Assembly (NCBI RefSeq): GCF_024741235.1
Contig: NZ_JANSKA010000001.1
Span: 186,001 to 250,000 of the forward strand
Direction: 5' to 3'
Length of the DNA stretch: 64,000 nt
Source of the DNA: Tractidigestivibacter montrealensis
GTDB taxonomy: Bacteria; Actinomycetota; Coriobacteriia; Coriobacteriales; Atopobiaceae
Made by a program: the position numbers and the translations under genes. How positions within the stretch are numbered: the first letter of the stretch is position 1; each line of letters starts with the position of its first letter. The notes under the pieces were generated by a model. That model was not told the DNA's origin. It made no database searches and worked only from the letters and a program-made list of their open reading frames with translations. Shown piece by piece: positions 24,319 to 35,070 of this stretch.

Positions 24319-25602
24319 TTACACCCGCGCCAGGGCCTGCTCCACATCGGCCACAAGGTCGTCGGTTCCCTCGATGCCGCAGTTCATACGCACCATCGCG
24401 GGAGAGATACCGGCTGCCACCAGCTCCTCGTTGGTCATCTGGCGATGCGTCGAGGACGCCGGGTGCAAACAGCAGCTTCGCGCGTCGGCCACGTGCGTCT
24501 CGATCGCAAAGACGCGCAGCCCCGCCATGAAGCGCTCCGCTGCCTCGCGACCGCCGGCAACCTCGAAGCTCACCACGCCGCAGCTTCCGTTGGGCAGGTA
24601 CTTCTCGGCAAGCTTGTGGTACGGGTCTCCCGGAAGGTCCGGATAGCGCACCGACGCCACCTTGTCACTTGTGGAGAGAAACTCGGCTACGGCGCGGGCG
24701 TTCTTGCAGTGCTGCGGCACGCGCACGTGCAGGCTCTCGAGGCCAAGGTTCAGATAGAAGGCGTTCTGCGGGCTCTGGATGCTGCCAAAGTCGCGCATGA
24801 GCTGCGACGTTGCCTTGGTGATGTAGGCGCCGGCCTGGCCGAACTTCTCGGCGTAGACAATGCCGTGGTAGGACTCGTCGGGCGTCGTGAGGCCGGGGAA
24901 GCGCTCCGCGTTGGCCATCCAGTCGAACTTGCCAGAGTCCACGATGGCGCCGCCCACGCACGCGCCGTGGCCGTCCATGTACTTGGTGGTGGAGTGGGTC
25001 ACGATGTCGGCGCCCCACTCGATGGGACGGCAGTTGATGGGCGTGGGGAAGGTGTTGTCCACGATGAGGGGCACGCCGTGGGCATGGGCCGCCGCGGCGA
25101 ACTTCTCGATGTCGAGAACCGCCAGCGCCGGGTTGGCGATGGTCTCGCCAAAGACGCACTTGGTGTTGGGGCGGAACGCGGCGTCTAGCTCCTCCGGCGT
25201 GCAGTTGGGGTCAACGAAGGTGCACTCGATGCCCATCTTGCCCAGCGTGTGGGCAAGGAGGTTGAAGGTGCCTCCGTAGATGGCGGAGCTTGCCACCACG
25301 TGGCCGCCGGCCTCGCAGATGTTGAAGACGGCAAAGAAATTGGCCGCCTGGCCGGAGCTGGTGAGCATGGCTGCCGTTCCGCCCTCGAGCGAGGCGATCT
25401 TGGCGGCCACGTGGTCGTTCGTGGGGTTCTGGAGACGCGTGTAGAAGTAGCCCGTGTCCTCCAGGTCGAAGAGGCGCCCCATGGCATCGGAGGTGTCGTA
25501 CTTGAAGGTGGTGGACTGGACGATGGGCACCTGGCGCGGCTCGCCGTTACCCGGCGTGTAGCCCGCCTGCACACAGCGGGTCTCGATGCTCTGTTCGCTC
25601 AT
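24319..25602 (-). CDS. metY: O-acetylhomoserine sulfhydrylase (MetY type)
   Basis: A PLP-dependent Cys/Met metabolism enzyme of 427 residues. It makes homocysteine from O-acetylhomoserine and sulfide, and may also use O-acetylserine. The length, the TTFKYD and YTRLQNPT segments, and HSTTKYMDGHG with the PLP lysine (near 208) are typical of MetY rather than the shorter cystathionine gamma-synthase/lyase enzymes. SSGQAANFFAVFNI near 80 is the PLP phosphate loop. ATG 25602 follows AAAGGAG. Its stop is 216 bases before the hydrogenase operon start on the same strand. Confidence 0.9.
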   Translation of the reverse strand: MSEQSIETRCVQAGYTPGNGEPRQVPIVQSTTFKYDTSDAMGRLFDLEDTGYFYTRLQNPTNDHVAAKIASLEGGTAAMLTSSGQAANFFAVFNICEAGGHVVASSAIYGGTFNLLAHTLGKMGIECTFVDPNCTPEELDAAFRPNTKCVFGETIANPALAVLDIEKFAAAAHAHGVPLIVDNTFPTPINCRPIEWGADIVTHSTTKYMDGHGACVGGAIVDSGKFDWMANAERFPGLTTPDESYHGIVYAEKFGQAGAYITKATSQLMRDFGSIQSPQNAFYLNLGLESLHVRVPQHCKNARAVAEFLSTSDKVASVRYPDLPGDPYHKLAEKYLPNGSCGVVSFEVAGGREAAERFMAGLRVFAIETHVADARSCCLHPASSTHRQMTNEELVAAGISPAMVRMNCGIEGTDDLVADVEQALARV

Positions 25603-25642
25603 GAGAACTCCTTTCTGCCGTGCGCGCGAGGGTCGCCCGCGC

Positions 25643-27007
<1,365 letters not shown>

Positions 27008-27019
27008 GCGCTGCGTCTC

Positions 27020-28459
27020 CTATTCCACAGGGGTTTCGGTCGTGGCGTCCTCGGTGGGGGCGGTGCTCTCGACCTCAGCGGCGTCCGCGGCAGGCGCCTC
27101 CTCGGACAGCGCACCCTCCTCCGCGGCCTCGTCGCTTGCCTCGCGACGCTTCATGCCCGAGACAATCGCCGAGACGACCTCGCTCTGGTCGCGCCCGGCA
27201 ACACCAAGGTCTGCGCGCACGCCGCGGAAGCGCGGGCTGTGGCGAAACTCGTCTGCCAGCGTCGCGTTGGTGCGCGCGTTGCAGAGCGCACCCAGGTCGC
27301 GCTGAATCTCGTCCATGTACTGGCTCATCTGCGCGCGCTCGTCGCCCAGCACCACGCCCAGGCGGTTAGCCACGTAGTGCAGCTCCTTCGCGTCGCGACG
27401 GGCGTCGTAGACCGCATTGGCACTAGAGAGGTCAAGGCCAAAGAGCGCCTGGTCAAGGGCATCGAGCTCCTCGTCAAAGCGAGACCTGAGGTCCTCCTCG
27501 CTAAGGCCGCGCGCAAGCACGGACTTCTTCCAGCGAAAGCTCGAGAGCTCCTCCACCAGCGCGTCGAGCTTCTTGACGAGGCTCTTCTTGCGCACCAGCT
27601 CCATGAACGAGCTCCGCTCGAGCTTGCGCTCGTGGGCGCACGCAACGGGAAGCAGGCTGTTCTCGCCCAGCTCGCCTGCCTCGACAAGGTCGTCGACCGT
27701 CTGGGAGAAGATGTCTATCCCACGCAGGCGCGCGGTGGCGTCAAGCAGGTTTCGCAGGATCTTGTCGGCACGCTCGGCCTGCTTCTTGGACTCCCAGGGG
27801 GAGAGGAACGAGACAAGCGAGCGGAGCCTACGGACGGCCATGCGAAAGTCACAGAGGGCGTCAGTGTCATCGGGGTTGCTGAAGAAGCGCTCGGCGCTGG
27901 CCGCAAGCTCACCGGCAGATGCGGTGACCTCGCCCTCGATGGAGACGAGCGACCCCCAAACGCTGGGCTTGGGGCCATCCACAAACCAGAGAAGCGACGC
28001 GGGTGCCGGGGTGGCCACCTCGCCCTCCGCCGCAGCTTCGGGCTGCGGCAGCTCGAGCGCCAGCGCGGCACCCTTGTTCAGTCTGATGGTCATGCCCAAC
28101 AGGCGCGACGCGATGGCATCAAGCGAGGGCACATGGCCAACAATGACCACGGTGTCCTCGGACGTGGTGGAAATCTGCGCGAAAATGGCGTCCACGTTCT
28201 GGTCGTAGAGGGTCTGGTCAACCTCAATGCCATCCACGCCCAGCACGTTTGCGACCACCTGCGCCGTCTGCATGGCCCGAATTGCCGGGCTTGACCACAC
28301 GTTCACGTCGTCATAGTCCTCGAGCAGAGAGAACGTGCGCGGATACGCAATCTCTAGGGCGTGCCTGCCATCTGGAGTGAGCTCGCGGTATAGATCCGAC
28401 GAGTCATCCGGTGCCTTCTCGGCCTTACCATGCCGCACGAGAACAAGGGTCCTGACCAT
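27020..28459 (-). CDS. Histidine phosphatase (SixA-like) fused to a CHAD domain
   Basis: A 479-residue two-domain protein. Residues 1 to about 165 are a SixA-type phosphohistidine phosphatase: LVLVRHGKAEK with the catalytic RHG at 9-11, SSPAIRAMQTA near 56, and VGHVPSLDAI with the second histidine near 105. Residues about 190-450 are an alpha-helical CHAD domain, rich in Arg and Lys (FRMAVRRLRS, DARRDAKELHYVANRLG), the kind that binds inorganic polyphosphate. The last 40 residues are acidic and low in complexity. ATG 28459 follows GGAGGTTG. The fusion suggests a polyphosphate-linked phosphatase, which is inference. The 290-base spacer upstream (28460-28749) shows only promoter-like AT tracts. 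Confidence 0.85.
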   Translation of the reverse strand: MVRTLVLVRHGKAEKAPDDSSDLYRELTPDGRHALEIAYPRTFSLLEDYDDVNVWSSPAIRAMQTAQVVANVLGVDGIEVDQTLYDQNVDAIFAQISTTSEDTVVIVGHVPSLDAIASRLLGMTIRLNKGAALALELPQPEAAAEGEVATPAPASLLWFVDGPKPSVWGSLVSIEGEVTASAGELAASAERFFSNPDDTDALCDFRMAVRRLRSLVSFLSPWESKKQAERADKILRNLLDATARLRGIDIFSQTVDDLVEAGELGENSLLPVACAHERKLERSSFMELVRKKSLVKKLDALVEELSSFRWKKSVLARGLSEEDLRSRFDEELDALDQALFGLDLSSANAVYDARRDAKELHYVANRLGVVLGDERAQMSQYMDEIQRDLGALCNARTNATLADEFRHSPRFRGVRADLGVAGRDQSEVVSAIVSGMKRREASDEAAEEGALSEEAPAADAAEVESTAPTEDATTETPVE

Positions 28460-28749
28460 GAGACAACCTCCGCAAACGCAACGCTTACCCCTACCTGAGC
28501 CCCAACGCACAGAAGCGAGCTCTGCCCGCATGAGGTTTTAGCATAGCAGGACGCCGTGACAACGGCGTTAACTGCGAGGTTCGGTGGTCGACCAGCTTTG
28601 GTGGACGAGGTTACGTCCTCCTGGCGCGCAGCGCACAAATGGATAGCATAACGATGGTTCTGCATTCATCAGATTGGAAAACCGCACGAAACGCAGTTTT
28701 GCTACCATAAAGCTGCAACCTTGAGCAATAAATTGAGGGGAGCGGTCAG

Positions 28750-30021
28750 ATGAATCGGGAAACGGTAACCGCGCACAGCAAGAATCTTGGCAAGGACATG
28801 AGCGTCCGCGTCTATGGTGAGTCCGGATGGCCCATCGTCGCTTTTCCCATCCAGGATGCGATGAGCGACTCCTACGAGCAGTTCGGCATGGTCGACGCCA
28901 TGAAGGACTACATCGAGGGCGGCAAGGTCCAGCTCTTTGTCCTCGACTCCGTCGACGCCGAGGGTTGGTCCGACCGCGGCGGTGACAACGTGCTGCGCGT
29001 CAAGGTGATTGAGGCGTTCTACAACTACGTATGCGAGGAGGTCGTCCCCTTCGTTCACGAGCGCAACGGCTCTGACCTGCGCCCGCTCACGATGGGCTGC
29101 TCGCTTGGCGCAACGCACGCCCTTGTCGCCTTCCTGCGCCGCCCGGACCTCTTCCAGGGCGTCATCGCGCTCTCCGGCGGATACGACGCGCAGTTCTTCT
29201 TTGGCGACTGGATGAACACCACCCTGTACTTCAACTCCCCCGTTCACTTCCTGCCCAACACCCCGCACGACCACCCCTACATCGACCTCTACAACAGGCG
29301 CGAGATCGCCCTGTGCTGCGGCCAGGGCGCTTGGGAGGAAGAGGGCCTGCGCACCGAGCACATCGTGGACGACGCCTTCCGTGCGCTGGGCGTGAACGCC
29401 TGGTGCGACTACTGGGGAACCGACGTGGACCACGACTGGCCCTGGTGGCAGAAGCAGGTCCAGTACTTCCTCCCCTACGTGTTGGACGAGGCCGAGAAGT
29501 ACCACGCCGAGGAGGTTGCCGAGACCGCAAAGAACGCGCCGGCCAAGCCCGTGACCGCCAAGAAGCCCGCGGGAACCAAGGCCACGCGCACGTCTCGCGC
29601 GAAGGCACCTGCTGCGAAGAAGGCCACGCCTGCAGCAAAGGCCGCACCTGCGGCAAAGGCGGCTCCCGCGGCAAAGGCCGCACCTGCGGCAAAGTCCGCG
29701 CCTGCGGCAAAGGCAGCTCCCGCGGCAAAGGCCAAGGCCGCAGCCAAGGCCGCAGCCAAGGCCGAGCCCGCACCCAAGGCCGCAGCCAAGGCCGAGCCCG
29801 CACCCAAGGCCGCACCCAAGGCCGAGCCCGCAGCCAAGCCCGCACCCAAGGCCGCACCGGTAGCCAAGCCTGCGTCCAAGGCTGAACCCGCCAAGAAGCC
29901 GGCGGCCGCCGAGAAGCCCGCTGCAAAGCCCGCCACGGCCCCCAAGGCACCTGCAAAGAAGGTCGCGCCCGCAAAGCCCGCTGCAAAGAAGACGAAGCGC
30001 ACCCGCAAGTCGACCCGCTAG
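28750..30021 (+). CDS. Esterase-like alpha/beta hydrolase with lysine/alanine-rich H1-like tail
   Basis: A 423-residue protein in two parts. Residues 1 to about 255 resemble the esterase family of alpha/beta hydrolases, with a nucleophile elbow GCSLGA at about 117-122 and a late acid/His region (CDYWGTDVDHDW). Residues about 262-423 are an almost pure Ala-Lys-Pro-Glu tail made of PAAKA and AEPAPKA repeats, ending in KKTKRTRKSTR. Such tails bind DNA in bacterial histone-H1-like proteins and in some HU/topoisomerase tails. The tail DNA is itself repetitive (29570-30010). ATG 28750 follows GAGGGGAGCGG. No signal peptide is seen. Role unknown; DNA, RNA or polyanion tethering is inference. Confidence 0.8.
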   Translation: MNRETVTAHSKNLGKDMSVRVYGESGWPIVAFPIQDAMSDSYEQFGMVDAMKDYIEGGKVQLFVLDSVDAEGWSDRGGDNVLRVKVIEAFYNYVCEEVVPFVHERNGSDLRPLTMGCSLGATHALVAFLRRPDLFQGVIALSGGYDAQFFFGDWMNTTLYFNSPVHFLPNTPHDHPYIDLYNRREIALCCGQGAWEEEGLRTEHIVDDAFRALGVNAWCDYWGTDVDHDWPWWQKQVQYFLPYVLDEAEKYHAEEVAETAKNAPAKPVTAKKPAGTKATRTSRAKAPAAKKATPAAKAAPAAKAAPAAKAAPAAKSAPAAKAAPAAKAKAAAKAAAKAEPAPKAAAKAEPAPKAAPKAEPAAKPAPKAAPVAKPASKAEPAKKPAAAEKPAAKPATAPKAPAKKVAPAKPAAKKTKRTRKSTR

Positions 30022-30043
30022 TCCCACAACCATCGCACGCAAT

Positions 30044-30078
30044 AAAGGCGAGGCAGGAATTTCTCCTGCCTCGCCTTT
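30044..30078 (+). terminator. Terminator of the hydrolase/H1-tail gene
   Basis: Perfect 15-bp stem AAAGGCGAGGCAGGA with its complement (30044-30058, 30064-30078), a five-base loop, and the stem ending in TTT followed by CTCGT. The A-rich left arm also allows use from the opposite strand. Confidence 0.8.
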
Positions 30079-30136
30079 CTCGTATGCCTCGTTGTTCTCG
30101 CCCCTGGCCCCAACGACCGTACATGGAGCTCTCCCC

Positions 30137-30220
30137 GCAGAGAATAGCTCCATTTCTTAAACCGATTACGGCGACCTGCGGAAACGCGGCGGGCGTTTAA
30201 GAAAAGGAGCTATTCTCTGC
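30137..30220. repeat. Hairpin repeat family 2, copy 3 (best copy)
   Basis: Arms of 26 bases (30137-30162 and 30195-30220; GCAGAGAATAGCTCC outer part) pair at 25 of 26 positions around a 32-base loop with GACCTGCGGAAACGC. Located between the convergent H1-tail gene and the last gene of the acyl-transfer operon. Confidence 0.7.
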
Positions 30221-30303
30221 AAAATGGCCTGTGGCACGCGGTCATCTCGTACGGGATTGCCGCGGCAACGGCCCCTCCGGCTTTGCAGGGTGCCCACGGC
30301 GTC

Positions 30304-31704
30304 CTAGTGCGCCGAGCTCCACATGCAGTAGCGCTCGAAGTCCGCGCTGGACCCCACCTGCCGCGTGTTCACTCGCACCGTAAGGCTCCCGTCCGCCGGA
30401 ACCGCGCACGTCACCGTTGCGTCGCTGCTCCAGTCGCGCAGCACGCCCGTCACGTTACCGCCCGCGTCGCACAGGCAGAACTGATACTCCACCTGCACGT
30501 TCGTTCCCGTGTACGGCGTAGCGCAAAGCGTCGCCATCCCATCCTCGACGCTTCCGTCAAGCGTCACCGCCGAGATGTAGTCGATTGACGCCAGGTACTC
30601 GGACCAGTCGTCATACGAGTAGGACAGCCCCGAGACGTCCTCGCCAGCATCAGGGCGCCCCAGGTAATCCGCAAGCTTTGCCGAGAAGCCCTCCGCGCCG
30701 GTGGCATTAAGGTGCTCGCCATCGGCAAAGTCCTCTGCCGTCGGCGCGTAATAGCTGGCCTTGAGGAGGTTCGCGTCGAGATACACGCCACCCCCGGACT
30801 CGACCGCGTCGCGCATCCGCGCCATCTGCTCCGGGTACTTCTCGCCGTAGCACAGCACGTTGAAGGCAGGCCGCGGCGTGGCCACCACCACAAGCTGCAC
30901 GTCGTTCTCGCGGCAGAGGTCGACGATCTTCTGGAGCGTCGCCATGTTCGCATCGGTGAAGTCGGCAATCCCATGCTGGGTGGGAGACATTGCCTCCCTG
31001 GCCTTGCTCGTATCCAGCTGGTAGCTGTAGTTGCCGTACCCCTTGCCTACGTAGGTCCAGGCAGAGTCGCGGACCTCCGCCGCCTCGATGGTGGTTGTTC
31101 CGTCAAGGCGCATGCGCACGTTGTCCGCAATCGACCCAACCCCGCCCTTCACGTGCGCAAGGGTCCAAGGGAAGAGAACCTCCAGGAACTTCGTTGTGGA
31201 GGGGAATCCAGGCATCGTGAGCAGCCAGGCGTAGTCCCCAATCGCCTTGGGCAGCGACTCGTGGGCAGCCTTTGCCTGAACAAAGGTGACGGTGCCCTTG
31301 TCCCAGGGGTCAAGCGACATGGTCTCGTAGTCCACTCCCATGATCACCCGGCGAACATGGTGGCTGGAGATCGCCTCGCTCACAGACAGGTAGGTGTTCT
31401 CGATCGGCTGGGCCGGCGTCGCGAGCGAGAAGGTGCTCGTGCCCAGCGCACCGTCAAGCACGTTGGGATCGATGCAGCGCTGGCCAGTCGATGATCCAAC
31501 GATCACGGTGTCGATGTCCTGATTGGCTGCCGCAGCGTACTCGGACCACACGACTTCGCTCGTGGAGCCAAAGGGAAAGAGCGCGTAGACGAGAAGCACG
31601 TCCAGGCCAACCACAATGCCAAAGATGACCAGGGTCTCAACGACGCGGCGCAGCACGCTCCGCGGCCGCTTGGGGGTGCCATTATCCGCCCTTCTCGATG
31701 TCAC
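30304..31704 (-). CDS. DltD/AlgX-like SGNH-fold membrane-anchored protein 1
   Basis: A 466-residue protein with one N-terminal membrane anchor (about 21-43) and an extracytoplasmic SGNH-type domain. The nucleophile motif is VGSSTGQR (Ser at 71-72) and the Asp/His motif is DGEHLNATGA near 314. A beta-rich C-terminal domain of about 110 residues follows. It starts with GTG at 31704 behind GGAGGAGG. It is the last gene of the eight-gene operon and is paralogous to the SGNH genes at 31758 and 37801. In Dlt and polysaccharide acetylation systems such proteins act with MBOAT proteins in the final acyl transfer outside the membrane. Confidence 0.82.
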   Translation of the reverse strand: MTSRRADNGTPKRPRSVLRRVVETLVIFGIVVGLDVLLVYALFPFGSTSEVVWSEYAAAANQDIDTVIVGSSTGQRCIDPNVLDGALGTSTFSLATPAQPIENTYLSVSEAISSHHVRRVIMGVDYETMSLDPWDKGTVTFVQAKAAHESLPKAIGDYAWLLTMPGFPSTTKFLEVLFPWTLAHVKGGVGSIADNVRMRLDGTTTIEAAEVRDSAWTYVGKGYGNYSYQLDTSKAREAMSPTQHGIADFTDANMATLQKIVDLCRENDVQLVVVATPRPAFNVLCYGEKYPEQMARMRDAVESGGGVYLDANLLKASYYAPTAEDFADGEHLNATGAEGFSAKLADYLGRPDAGEDVSGLSYSYDDWSEYLASIDYISAVTLDGSVEDGMATLCATPYTGTNVQVEYQFCLCDAGGNVTGVLRDWSSDATVTCAVPADGSLTVRVNTRQVGSSADFERYCMWSSAH

Positions 31705-31757
31705 TAGATGCCTCCTCCGGCACGTACAGACAGCACAGGCAACAGTCGTCAGCGCAG

Positions 31758-33164
31758 CTAGTGTGGCAGCTCCTGCACGCAGTAGCGCTCGTAGTCCGAA
31801 GCCGAGCCCACCTGCCGCGCGCAGACCATAACCGTACCGTGCGACCCACGGGGCACGTCGCAGCTGTCCGAGCTGCTCCAGTCCTGGAGGACCGTCGTGC
31901 CGCCATCCTTGTCAACCAACAGGAACCGGTACTCCACCTGGACGTCTGTGCCGGTGTAGGTCTGCGCTGTGACCGTCGCGGAGCCTCCCCCGTCCACGTC
32001 GAGGCGCGACACCACGGCAGAGATCTGGTGAATCGAGGCCAGGTACTGGTCCCAGTTGTCATAGGAGTACGAGAGGGTCCCCACGTCCTGCCCCGCGTCA
32101 AGAGCCTGGAGCACCCCTGCGAACGCCTGCGAGAAGCGCGTGGCGCCGTCGCGGTTGAGGTGCTCGCCATCGCCAAAGTCGGCGTCCTGAGGGCTGTACG
32201 TCTCGGCATGCAGCAGGTTGGCGTCCACAAAGGTGGCGCCTTCCTGCTCCGTCACCTGCTGCAGGAGCGCCATCTGCTCCGGATACTTCTCGCCGTAGAC
32301 AAGCACGTTGAACGCCGGGCGCGGCGTCACCACCACAACGAGCTGCACGCCGTGCTCGCGGCAGAGCCGGGCGATGGAGGCCACCTGGTCAAGGCAGGTC
32401 TCCTTGAAGTCGTCCAGACCATGGATGGCAACAGAGGTGTCCTTTCTCGCCAGGGAGTAGTCGATGACGTTATCGTAGTTGCCGTAGCCGTTGCCATAGT
32501 AGGTCCAGCCGCCGTTCACGACCGCCGCCGCCTCTAGCGTGCTGTCACCGCTCAGGCGCTCGCGCACGTTTGCCACAACGCTTCCGGGGTCGAGCTTCAC
32601 GTGGTTGTAGCCCCACGGGAAGAGCGCGCACAGCGAGTCCGCCCGCCCAAAGAAGGCGGGGCTCACAAGCAGCTTCCAGTAGTCTGCCACGGCCTGGGAA
32701 AGCGACTCGCCGTCCATCTTGGCGCGGGCGAAGGCAACATGCGAGCCTGCCCAGTTTTCGTTCGAGAGGGACTCGTAGTCCACGCCCAGAATCACGCGAC
32801 GCACGTGGTGGTCCTCGATGGCCTGCTTTGCCGCCGTGTAGGAGTCGTCGAGCGGCTGAGCGGGCGTGGCCATTGAGAAGGTGGTTGTGCCCAGCGTCGC
32901 GTCCAAGACGGCAGGGTCAAAGGCGCGCTGCGCCGTGGAGGAGCCCACCACAACGGTGTCGATGCTCTCCCCTGCCGCCGCGCGGTACTCGCTCCACATG
33001 ACGCTCGAGAGCGACCCGTACTGCTCGAGGGCAAACGAGCAGAGCGCGTCTACCGCAACGATAACGGCAAGCACGACGAGCGTCTCCACGACCTTCCTGC
33101 GCCAGCTGCGAGGAGCGGCGTCACGCGTTTCCCCGCCGGAGCGCCTCCCCCTAGAAGTTGGCAT
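31758..33164 (-). CDS. DltD/AlgX-like SGNH-fold membrane-anchored protein 2
   Basis: A 468-residue paralogue of the neighbouring SGNH proteins. N-terminal cytoplasmic basic stretch, membrane anchor at about 25-47, VGSSTAQR nucleophile motif, DGEHLNRDGA near 315, and a beta-rich C-terminus. I chose the ATG at 33164, preceded by GGGGGG, which overlaps the end of the MBOAT gene by 14 bases; longer in-frame starts lie inside the MBOAT gene without ribosome sites. The identical overlap recurs between MBOAT2 and SGNH3, which shows that the pair was duplicated as a unit. Confidence 0.82.
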   Translation of the reverse strand: MPTSRGRRSGGETRDAAPRSWRRKVVETLVVLAVIVAVDALCSFALEQYGSLSSVMWSEYRAAAGESIDTVVVGSSTAQRAFDPAVLDATLGTTTFSMATPAQPLDDSYTAAKQAIEDHHVRRVILGVDYESLSNENWAGSHVAFARAKMDGESLSQAVADYWKLLVSPAFFGRADSLCALFPWGYNHVKLDPGSVVANVRERLSGDSTLEAAAVVNGGWTYYGNGYGNYDNVIDYSLARKDTSVAIHGLDDFKETCLDQVASIARLCREHGVQLVVVVTPRPAFNVLVYGEKYPEQMALLQQVTEQEGATFVDANLLHAETYSPQDADFGDGEHLNRDGATRFSQAFAGVLQALDAGQDVGTLSYSYDNWDQYLASIHQISAVVSRLDVDGGGSATVTAQTYTGTDVQVEYRFLLVDKDGGTTVLQDWSSSDSCDVPRGSHGTVMVCARQVGSASDYERYCVQELPH

Positions 33165-34734
33165 ACATGAACCCCCCGGCAGCGTTCTGGGTGAGGAAGC
33201 TCGTGATGACGATGAGGCCAAGGACTGCAGAGTAGAACAGGCCGCGCACCACGCAGTTCCATCTCAGGATGTGCCCATCGACGTCCACGTCATTCTCCTG
33301 CAGGAGGCTCACGACAAAGACGAAGGCGCAGGCCACTGCCGTGAAGACCATGAACTTAAGGTCAGAGTCCCGCACGCCCACCTGCGCAAGCCACAGGAAG
33401 AACTGCTGGGGCGCAAAGTTGGTGAGGGTGTTGCGCAGGCAGAGCAGGCTGTCGCCGAAGTCGTAGATGCGGTCGAAGTACCAGCCCACGTTGACCACCA
33501 GGAAGGTGCGCGCGACGCAGAGGACGCGGTGGGCGCGCGAGCCCGTGTCCACGCGCAGGGCGGCGTTCGCGCGGCGGAAGGCCGGGGCCAGCAGGTCCGC
33601 CAGCGCGATCACGACGCCGTTGTAGAGGCCCCAGGCGACGTAGTGGGGCTCCGCCCCGTGCCAGAGGCCGACGATCAGGAACACGAGGAGGTTGGCCACG
33701 CAGGCGGGCAGGGTCCGGCCCAGGTGCTCGCCCAGGCGGGAGGCCCTGGCGCCGAGCGCACGCATGGGGCGCGAGACCGCGAACGGGAAGAACACGTAGT
33801 CGCGCATCCAGGTGCCCAGGGTGATGTGCCAGCGGCGCCAGAAGTCGGCGAGGGAGACCGAGAAGTACGGGCGGCGGAAGTTCTCGGCCATGTCCACGCC
33901 GAAGAGCGAGGAGGCGGCCTCCACCATGTCTATGCCGCCGGAGAAGTCGCCGTACTGCTGGGCCGAGTAGAGCAGGATGCCGAAGACCACCACGCTGCCG
34001 GGGATATCGGGCGTCACGTTGGAGAAGATCTTGTCGATGGTGCCAACGAGCATGTTGGCAATCGCGTACTTCTTGAGCGCGCCGTAACCAAAGCGCAAGA
34101 GCGACCGCCGGACGGGCACGCCCTTGGCGGAGTGTCCCTCAAGCAGCTGGGGACCAAGGTCGGCGTACCTGTTGATGGGCCCCTGGATGACCTGCGGGAA
34201 CCAGGACACGAAGAGCAGGTGCTTGAGGAAGTTCCCCTGCGGCTCGAAGCGGCCGTTGTAGGCGTCCACCACGTAGGAGACGGACTGGAAGGTGTAGAAG
34301 GAGATGCCCAGGGGGAGCAGCAGCCCCAGGCTGGTCGGGGACGCCGCCAGCCCCACCTCGTAGAGCAGCACGTTCCAGTACTTGAGGTAGGCCAGTATCC
34401 CGAAGCATGCGAGGAGCGCGGCCACCAGCACCGCCCTGCGGCGCCTGGCCCAGGCGGCCTTCACGGCCCTCCTCGCGGCGCGGTCGGGCGCGGCGGCGCG
34501 CTCCTCCTTGCAGCGGGCGTCCATGCGCGCGAGCGCGAGGGGGGCCGCCCAGGTGACGGCGGCGCAGGCAAGCATGTAGGCAAGCGTCTGCCACCTTCCC
34601 ACCAGGCAGTAGAAGGCCAGGCTCGCGGCGAGCAGGACCAGCCACTGCACGCGAGAACAAATGCGGCCTACCAGGTAGTAGGCCGCAAGCGACACCGCAA
34701 GGAACAGAACGAACGAAAGTGAGAGTAGATCCAA
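33151..34734 (-). CDS. MBOAT family membrane O-acyltransferase 1 (DltB/AlgI-like)
   Basis: An integral membrane protein of 527 residues with about ten or more hydrophobic helices. The MBOAT signatures are DFWRRWHITLGTWMRDYVFFPF (His 303) and VGLWHGAEPHYVAWGLYNG (catalytic His 359). In Dlt systems DltB takes the aminoacyl group from the carrier protein and passes it across the membrane; AlgI does the same with acetyl groups. The start is TTG at 34734, behind AGGAG, ten bases after the carrier protein stop. Long blocks (about 33-195 and 240-430) are nearly identical to MBOAT2 at protein and DNA level, while the ends and 196-235 differ, as expected from gene conversion. Confidence 0.88.
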   Translation of the reverse strand: MDLLSLSFVLFLAVSLAAYYLVGRICSRVQWLVLLAASLAFYCLVGRWQTLAYMLACAAVTWAAPLALARMDARCKEERAAAPDRAARRAVKAAWARRRRAVLVAALLACFGILAYLKYWNVLLYEVGLAASPTSLGLLLPLGISFYTFQSVSYVVDAYNGRFEPQGNFLKHLLFVSWFPQVIQGPINRYADLGPQLLEGHSAKGVPVRRSLLRFGYGALKKYAIANMLVGTIDKIFSNVTPDIPGSVVVFGILLYSAQQYGDFSGGIDMVEAASSLFGVDMAENFRRPYFSVSLADFWRRWHITLGTWMRDYVFFPFAVSRPMRALGARASRLGEHLGRTLPACVANLLVFLIVGLWHGAEPHYVAWGLYNGVVIALADLLAPAFRRANAALRVDTGSRAHRVLCVARTFLVVNVGWYFDRIYDFGDSLLCLRNTLTNFAPQQFFLWLAQVGVRDSDLKFMVFTAVACAFVFVVSLLQENDVDVDGHILRWNCVVRGLFYSAVLGLIVITSFLTQNAAGGFMYANF

Positions 34735-34744
34735 GAGTCGGCTC

Positions 34745-34996
34745 CTAGCCCTCCTCGTCCACCAGGCGCTTCACCATGTCGAGCATTGCCTGGGCGCTGT
34801 TGAAGTTGTCAGGGACAATGTCCTTGGCAGGCACCGAGACGTCAAACTCGTCGTTGATGGAGCTAATAATGGAGAGGATGTCGAAGGAATCCAGCACGCG
34901 GTCGTCCACAAGCGTGGTGCAGTTCTCGTAGTCGACGTTACCCTTGACATCCTCAAGCAGCTCAATCATGTGGTCGAGCGTCAAATCGTCATCCAT
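34745..34996 (-). CDS. Acyl/aminoacyl carrier protein (DltC/BtrI-like)
   Basis: An 83-residue acidic helical protein with the phosphopantetheine site LDSFDI, Ser 37. The length and the LDSF form resemble DltC (D-alanyl carrier protein) as well as stand-alone carriers such as BtrI. I chose ATG 34996 after GGAGGT; an in-frame extension has no carrier similarity. It lies between the decarboxylase and MBOAT1, 74 bases after the decarboxylase. It is the likely carrier for the amino acid activated by the ligase in this operon. Confidence 0.9.
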   Translation of the reverse strand: MDDDLTLDHMIELLEDVKGNVDYENCTTLVDDRVLDSFDILSIISSINDEFDVSVPAKDIVPDNFNSAQAMLDMVKRLVDEEG

Positions 34997-35070
34997 GGCT
35001 ACCTCCAAAATGTCCAGCACATTTCGTCGATTTCGATAAGAGACTATCGCAGTATGCACGCGCGTAATGC

